The notes beneath the pieces are model-generated. The model made no database searches. It saw nothing but the letters and a program-made list of their open reading frames with translations, and was not told the DNA's origin. Source: Microcebus murinus (taxonomy: Eukaryota > Chordata > Mammalia > Primates > Cheirogaleidae). From it: a stretch of DNA of 64,000 bases. The DNA is taken from NCBI RefSeq assembly GCF_040939455.1, contig NC_134108.1:53319501-53383500 (forward strand), in the 5' to 3' direction. The position numbers and the translations under genes were made by a program. Positions 58,431 to 64,000 of the stretch are shown here, piece by piece (position 1 is the stretch's first letter; each line of letters opens with the position of its first letter).

Positions 58431-60358
58431 GGAAATCCACAGCTTGCATTGAATTTTGAAAAGAGGCTTTGATTCCCCAATGTCAGAAATACTGGCAATT
58501 GGTTGTTTGGAGCTTTTAATGCATGAGTCAGAAATGGACTCGATTTCAAGAAGCTGAAAGCCCAGCAAGGGAGATAAGACATGTACATAAATAGCTGTAA
58601 AGGTTTGATAAAATGTTCTGGACATTCTGAGGCAAAGAGATGACTTTAGGCAGTGGATAGCAAAACAGCTGAACATTTTTTCAGAGAGAAACAAATGTAC
58701 ACAGAAGAGCCAATGAAGGGAGTGACTTTAAGACAGTTAAGGAAAGGGGTCCATTCATATATGAGACATTGACAAGTTACTTATTTGTAAATTTTGCAAG
58801 ATATGCAAAATGAAGATAGCCAAAATTTTGCAAGATATGCATATGAAGATAGCCAAATGATATTCATGGCTACAAATACACTTCTTCACTAAATATGAAA
58901 AACTTCAAAACAAAATAGAGCTATACTGATTTCACTCTTCTCTCCATTACTCCACATCTATCTCATTTGGTAAGAACACGTTTCTAAAAACGGAGGTTGG
59001 AATTAATTTCTTAGCACTGTGTCTAGATGTGCTGTCATAGTCATGTCTGGACAATGAGAGGTACGGGTTTCTGCCACAGCCTAGAAGTTGGAAACATCCC
59101 GGTGTATTCCTTGTATACAGGTTAGCCTGAAGTGACATTCTCTGACCACTAGATGGCACTCCTGCATAGGCGAGCCGACCCCTGCTTTACCTGCTTTACC
59201 AAGGGTGGGGCTCAGATCTTCCACAACCCCTGAAAGTGCTGGCTGAGCCTGATAAATGAGCTGATGAAGGAGGCAGAAAGTCAAATAGAGTTGTGTAAAA
59301 GAGACTTTCATGAAATCAAATCGATGATATTTGAGGTGACAAATTGCAGGAACTGCCTGTCTGCTTTTCACATTTACATTTTTAAAAATTTGAGATGCCT
59401 CAGGCATGACTGTCGTGGGCCCCAGGTATGGCAGATAAATTAATATGCATAAAACTGAATTCTTACCTTCCCCCAAAGCTGGTTCTTTTTCTGCATTTCT
59501 ATTTTTCTTAGTGGGATTGCCTGAATTCCAGGCTCCAGGGCTGAGTGATTTCTGAATTACATCCGTTGATTCTTCTATCTTCCTTTTCCCTCTTCTGTTA
59601 CTAAGTCCTATTGTTTATTTCTTCAAACTCTTCTGAGTCCTATTTCTGCTTCCATGACACTGTTATCACCTCTGTATTATTATTTAAAAAGTAATTTGAC
59701 AATAAAATTATTTAAATAGTAAATAAAATTATTTCATAAATAGATAAATTTTATTTACTCCTTCAACAAATATTTCCTGAGATCCTCCTCAGATACTGTG
59801 GTAGAGACTCTGTTGGACTGGGAAGGATTCCTTAAAGATAACAAAGGTAGGTTCCTATCCTCAAGGAGTTCCTGTGCCTCTTCCGTGCTCAAGAACGTAT
59901 AAGCCTGTAAGATCTCCCAGTACAGGGAAGAGTGACTTGCCGTGTGTCCAACAGCTTGAATGGGCTGAAATTTTGATAATTGGCTGTTGAGTGGCTCGTT
60001 CTGTATTTGTTGTTTTGTGACTAGCAAATTGCTTTTCCATAACCTGGGCTGCTTCCTCAACATAATAGGTGGATAATAAGTATTTGTTGAATGAATGAAT
60101 AAATAAAAATATATGACTCCAAATTTCTCTATGATTTTTACCACCATAATCCCAAATAGTCCAATAATATGGTAACCTTGCAAAGCAGGACTTCAAATAT
60201 TTGTTAAATTTGCTTAGATAGTTCTGATTTTTTCCAAGGAAAAAAGATTGCAATTATAACAAACACCGATGTACCCTGCTTTTTAAAATTATATTTTGTT
60301 ATATTTTTCAGAGTTATTAAGCAATTTAGTTTGTATTTTCATCAAATTCTATGTGTAC
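58431..60358. other. Intergenic DNA, no gene
   Basis: A local direct repeat at 58793-58859 (atttgcaagatatgca...atgaagatagccaaa, twice). An old LINE-like relic near 59755-59880 (tccttcaacaaatatttcctgagatc ... ctatcctcaaggagttcc). Minus-strand frames of 131-142 codons here (59081-60253) show no recognised domain and overlap each other in different frames. Confidence 0.45.
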
Positions 60359-60680
60359 TGTTAAGTTTAGCCTAAAGCTGCCTCCAGTTTGAGCTAAAGG
60401 TTTCTCCATACATAATGAACTGTGACCTAACAGGATATGTAAACAGACTGCAACCTCTTGTGCCAATCATTGAGTTTCAGTCAATCACAGGTGGCCAACT
60501 GTTCAAACCATGTTAGAATAAGGGAAACACCACGCTGTAAACCAATCCAGCTGTTTCCTTGCCTCACTTCTGTTTTCTGCACTCACTTTCCTTTTTTGTG
60601 TCCATAAATCGTTTGCAACCATGAGGTAGTGCCAGAGTCTCTCTGAACCTATTCTAGTTTGGGGATTCCCAGGGCTTATA
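60359..60680 (+). mobile_element. Solo LTR, ERV1-like
   Basis: Opens TGTTAAGTTTAGCCTAAAGCTGCC, with tgacctaacaggatatgtaaac, caatcattgagtttcagtcaatcacagg, a ccataaatcgtttgc polyadenylation-type region and ggtagtgccagagtctctctgaacc downstream. The order and the TG start fit a class I ERV LTR I have seen in primates; the 3' end fades near tagtttggggattcccaggg. Name not asserted. Confidence 0.7.
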
Positions 60681-62340
60681 ATGCTATATATTGATTTTTA
60701 TAGTTTTGACTGTCTAATATGGAAGATGAGAATGTAGCCTTTTCACTCCTCCACCCCATCCATACAATATTTGGAACATATACAAAACTTATTGTTTATG
60801 TATATGAAATTCATATTTAACTGGGCATCCTGTATTTTTACTTGCTAAATTTTGCAACCATAACCCCTAACCATATACATGAACACTTCCTGCCCTAGCT
60901 TTCAAATTTAGTTAATCTCACTTTTAGCTCAATTGGTTTTTTTTTATTTGCTTATGTTCTGAGGATTAGCAAATGCTAATGCTAATCATAGTGGAGCCAT
61001 GTTGCATATAAATAAAATATCATTCATTTTCCTTCCCATTTTTTGTTTTCTTGGATTGAAAAGTGTTTGGTTTTAGGCTTGCTTAATTTTCTTTGTATCA
61101 ACCATGAATTTATCTTCTCACTTCCCCAGTTGTGTAATTCTCAACTCAATATGTTGAATTGATTTTACTTCTTTCCGGCTGGCAAACATGTTGGGTTTCT
61201 CCCTCCCTCTTTGTCCTGGGATCCCTCCCCTGCCCTTGCTCTCCTGTGTATGATCTTCTGTTTTTGAGGTCCCATGTCTTCTTCCATCTCTGTTTACTAC
61301 CATATTTGGTGGGAATACTACAAGAAAGCTTACCTGGATGATAAATGGACTGAGAATTTGCACACGTGGAAATCAATATATTCTACAACACACACCTGAT
61401 TGTCTTTTTGGCCAATAATAGGATTATATGCTGGAAATTATTCTGAAGACAGTTTATTTTGTTACTTTCTAACAATGGTGTTGTTGAGAAGCTAAATGCC
61501 ATTTTGGAAATTGGCTGCTTTTTATCCCAGATATTGTGAAATTTCACAATGATGTGATGAACTTTACCCTGACTATTCTAGGATCTTGATGAGTATCTTA
61601 GCCTCTAGAGAAATATTATAGAAAAAAAAGTGTAAACTTAGTTGACCAGTAAATAATATTTATAACAAATTTCCACCAGGAATGTCAACTTGTCTATTGC
61701 TACCTTAAAATGATTGAATTATAGTCTTTTTCTTATTATTTACTACTATGCAGAAGGCTGTTACTTTAAAAATACTGAAATCTTAATAAATATGCAAAAT
61801 ATTGTAACACAATTTACATTATTTCCTGTCAATGTGCCCCCCTGCCATGTAATATTTAAATCCAATTTAAATTTAAAATCTAAAGTTCTAAAATTAAGCT
61901 AAACTGGTTATTTTCTTATGTTAATCTTTGTCAAAAGCGTAAAAAGGCAGCCAAACATTTATTTTGACCATTTATTCTTAAAATACCTGAATCAGCACAA
62001 TTTTTAAAAGTTCAAATTTAATTTTGTGAAAATTTTAGTCAAATTTAATTTTGTGGACGTCTTAGACTCTGGAGTTTAGCCCAGTATTGGTTTTCAATTT
62101 TGGTTCCCCCAATAATTTCATTTGACCTCACTGAATGTCACAGTTTAAATAGTTTCTTTTAGGAATAGCAAGTAAAATAATAATTCCCAAAGTGCCTTGA
62201 GCCTGCCAACTAGTAGTTCTCCTTCAAAGCGAGATGTAGAGCCAGTTATGGTTGCAGCTCCAAGGTCAAGTGTGACTGTAACATGGAGAAGCACCAGGTG
62301 ATGACAGTATTGAAAGCAAAGCACTCCAATAGTGCCCTCT
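60681..62340. other. AT-rich intergenic DNA, no gene
   Basis: No repeat or gene recognised with confidence. Frames on both strands around 61118-61376 are short and lack domains. Confidence 0.4.
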
Positions 62341-64000
62341 TTTTCTTTTTTTTCATTTCAAAATATTATAGGGGCATAGATGTTTTTGGTTACATGTATG
62401 ATTTTGTTATGCTTGAGTAAGGGTTATAAGTGTGCCCATCACTGAGATAGTGTTCATTGTACCCATTAGGTAGGTTTTTGCCCATCACCCCCTCCTCCTT
62501 CCCCATTGATTGATTTCCACTGAGTTTTACTTCCCTCTCTGCACATGTGTGCTCATCAGTTTGTTCCAGTTTAATAGCGAGTATATGTGGTGCTTGTCTA
62601 TTCTTTAGATACTTCATTTAGGATAATGGTCTCCAGTTCCATCCAAATGATTACAAGGCCCCATCCTTCTTCATGGCTGAATGGTATTCCATAGTATACA
62701 CACACCACATTTTGTTAATCCACTCATGAATTTATGGGCACTTGTGTTGATTCCATATCTTTGCAACTATGAATTGTATTAATAAACATTAAAGTTCAGG
62801 TGTCTTATTGATAAAATGACTTATTTTCCTTTGAGTAAATACTAGTAGTGGGATTGCTAGATCAAATGGTAGGTCTACTTTTAGTTCTTTGAGAGATCTG
62901 CATACTACTTTCCATAGAGGTTGTACTGATTGGTAGTCCCACCAACAGTGTATGAGTGTTCCTTTCTCTCTGCATCCATGCCAGCATCTGTTGTTTTTGG
63001 ACTTTTTAATAAAAGCTATTCTAACTGGGGTTAGGTGACATCTCAAGGTGGTTTTAATTTGCATTTCCCTGATAATTAGTGAGGTTGAGCATTTTTTCAT
63101 ATATTTATTGACCATTTGTCTATTTTCTTTTGAAAAGCTTCTGTTCATGTCTTTTGCCCACTTTTTAATGGGGTTGTTTGTTTTTTCCTTGATTTGCTTG
63201 AGTTCTTTGTAGATTTCTGTTATTAGCCCTTTGTCAGATATATAGCTTACAAATAATTTCTTCCATTTTGTAGATTGCCTATTTGCTTTATTGATTATTT
63301 TCTTAGCTGCGAAGAAGCTTTTTAATTTAATCAAGTCCCATTTTTTAAAAATTTTTTGTTGTTGCTGTGATTCCCATTGGGATCTTGTCATAAATTCTTT
63401 GCCTAGTCTATATCTAGAAGAGTTTTTCCAACATTTTCTTCTAGAATTCTTATGGTTTCATGCCTTCCATTTAAGTCTTTTACCCATCTTGAATTAATTT
63501 TTTTTGTGAGAGGTGAGAGATTAGGATTCTGTTTCAATGTTTTGAATGTGGCTATCTATTTGTCCCAGAATCATTTATTGAATATGGCTTCTTTCCCCCA
63601 GTGTATATTGTCTGCATTGTCAAAGATCAGTTGGCTGAATGTGGATGATTTTACATCTGGGTTCACTGCTCTGTTCCATTGGTCTATGTCTCTATTTTTG
63701 TGCCAATATCATGATGTTTTGGGTACTGTGGCCTTGTGGTATAGTTTGAAGTCTGGTAATGTGATGTCTCCAGATTTGTTCCTTTTGATTAATATTGCTT
63801 CTGATTAATATTGCTTTGGCTATTTGGGCCCTTTTCTGGTTCTGAATGAAGCTTAGAATTACTTTTTCTAGATCTGCAAAATATGATGTTGGTATTTTGA
63901 TGGGAATTGCATTGAATCGGTAAATTGCTTTGGGTAATATGGACATTTTAATGATTTTGATTCTACTGATCCATGAGCATGAAATGTTTTTCCATTTGTT
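62341..64000 (-). mobile_element. Older L1, minus strand, 3' part (continues beyond window)
   Basis: The T-rich tail (tttttcttttttttcatttc) at 62341 is followed by an L1 3'UTR (gttacatgtatgattttg, aagtgtgcccatcactgag) and ORF2 read from C- to N-terminus up to the window end. The 3'UTR differs from that of the young L1s. The divergence and broken frames mark an older subfamily. Confidence 0.93.
62789..63946 (-). pseudogene. L1 ORF2 C-terminal half, decayed
   Basis: Two open pieces survive: 63946-63692 ([31 protein letters not shown], after the reverse transcriptase core) and 63391-62789 ([22 protein letters not shown] ... [20 protein letters not shown]). The CX3CX7HX4C motif has lost its last Cys (CWWDY against CWWDC in the young L1). 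Stops and frameshifts separate the pieces. Not functional. Confidence 0.88.

Noticed and set aside
59081..60253. Minus-strand frames of 130-142 codons
   Set aside because: They overlap each other in different frames, lack recognisable domains, and part of the DNA looks like an old LINE relic.
1..64000. CRISPR array, bacterial defence operon, phage or plasmid features
   Set aside because: The sequence is mammalian: Alu, MIR, L2, MaLR and L1 elements throughout, no operons or ribosome-binding sites, and the only repeats with regular spacing are microsatellites.

Overview
This is nuclear genomic DNA from a mammal, almost certainly a strepsirrhine primate of the lemur type. Two plus-strand Alu elements (about 29173 and 51255) carry the internal block AGAAAGAAATTAATTG(A/G)CCAACTAAA and a right-arm stretch reading gctgtgag(c/t)taggctgac(g/a)ccac, which I know from lemur Alus and not from human ones. 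MIR, L2, MER20 and MaLR LTRs confirm a placental mammal. The background is AT-rich and repeat-rich. I see no host protein-coding gene with a credible exon structure. All clear coding capacity belongs to LINE-1 (L1).

Layout: 1-3335 is the 5' two-thirds of a young L1 on the minus strand (ORF2 part, ORF1, GC-rich 5'UTR), cut by the window start. 4269-4421 is a tiny 3' end of the same young L1 type with a 16-17 bp target-site duplication (TSD). 4788-5448 is a hAT-like DNA transposon. 9570-10671 is a MaLR LTR split by a second LTR and an Alu. 14943-17852 is an older plus-strand L1 with 5'UTR and ORF1 but lacking nearly all of ORF2. 22117-27459 is a 5.3-kb young L1 on the minus strand with a 17-bp TSD, an open 334-codon ORF1 and a 1291-codon ORF2 interrupted by one TGA. 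28662-29070 is a MaLR LTR and 29173-29501 an Alu. 31332-32162 is an 830-bp LTR. 33955-36380 is an L1 nested in an older L1. 42940-43339 is an LTR and 43734-43791 a 5S rRNA pseudogene fragment. 45452-45837 is a MaLR LTR with a 5-bp TSD. 47087-47181, 49075-49125 and 57791-57926 are large microsatellites. 49199-49620 is a second hAT-like copy, 51255-51578 an Alu, 54672-55372 an L1 3' end, 56450-56660 a MER20, 60359-60680 a solo LTR, and 62341-64000 an older minus-strand L1 running off the window. MIR and L2 relics are scattered between.

The most informative points concern L1 biology. The two long young L1 copies share one in-frame TGA at ORF2 codon 127, just before the conserved endonuclease YAPN strand, although they are separate insertions. 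The 150-bp copy stops at the edge of a G-rich 3'UTR tract, as expected if reverse transcription stalled there. A 2.9-kb L1 has lost ORF2 but kept its 5'UTR, ORF1 and 3' end. I found no evidence of a new defence, CRISPR or operon-like system; this is eukaryotic repeat-dense intergenic or deep-intronic DNA.
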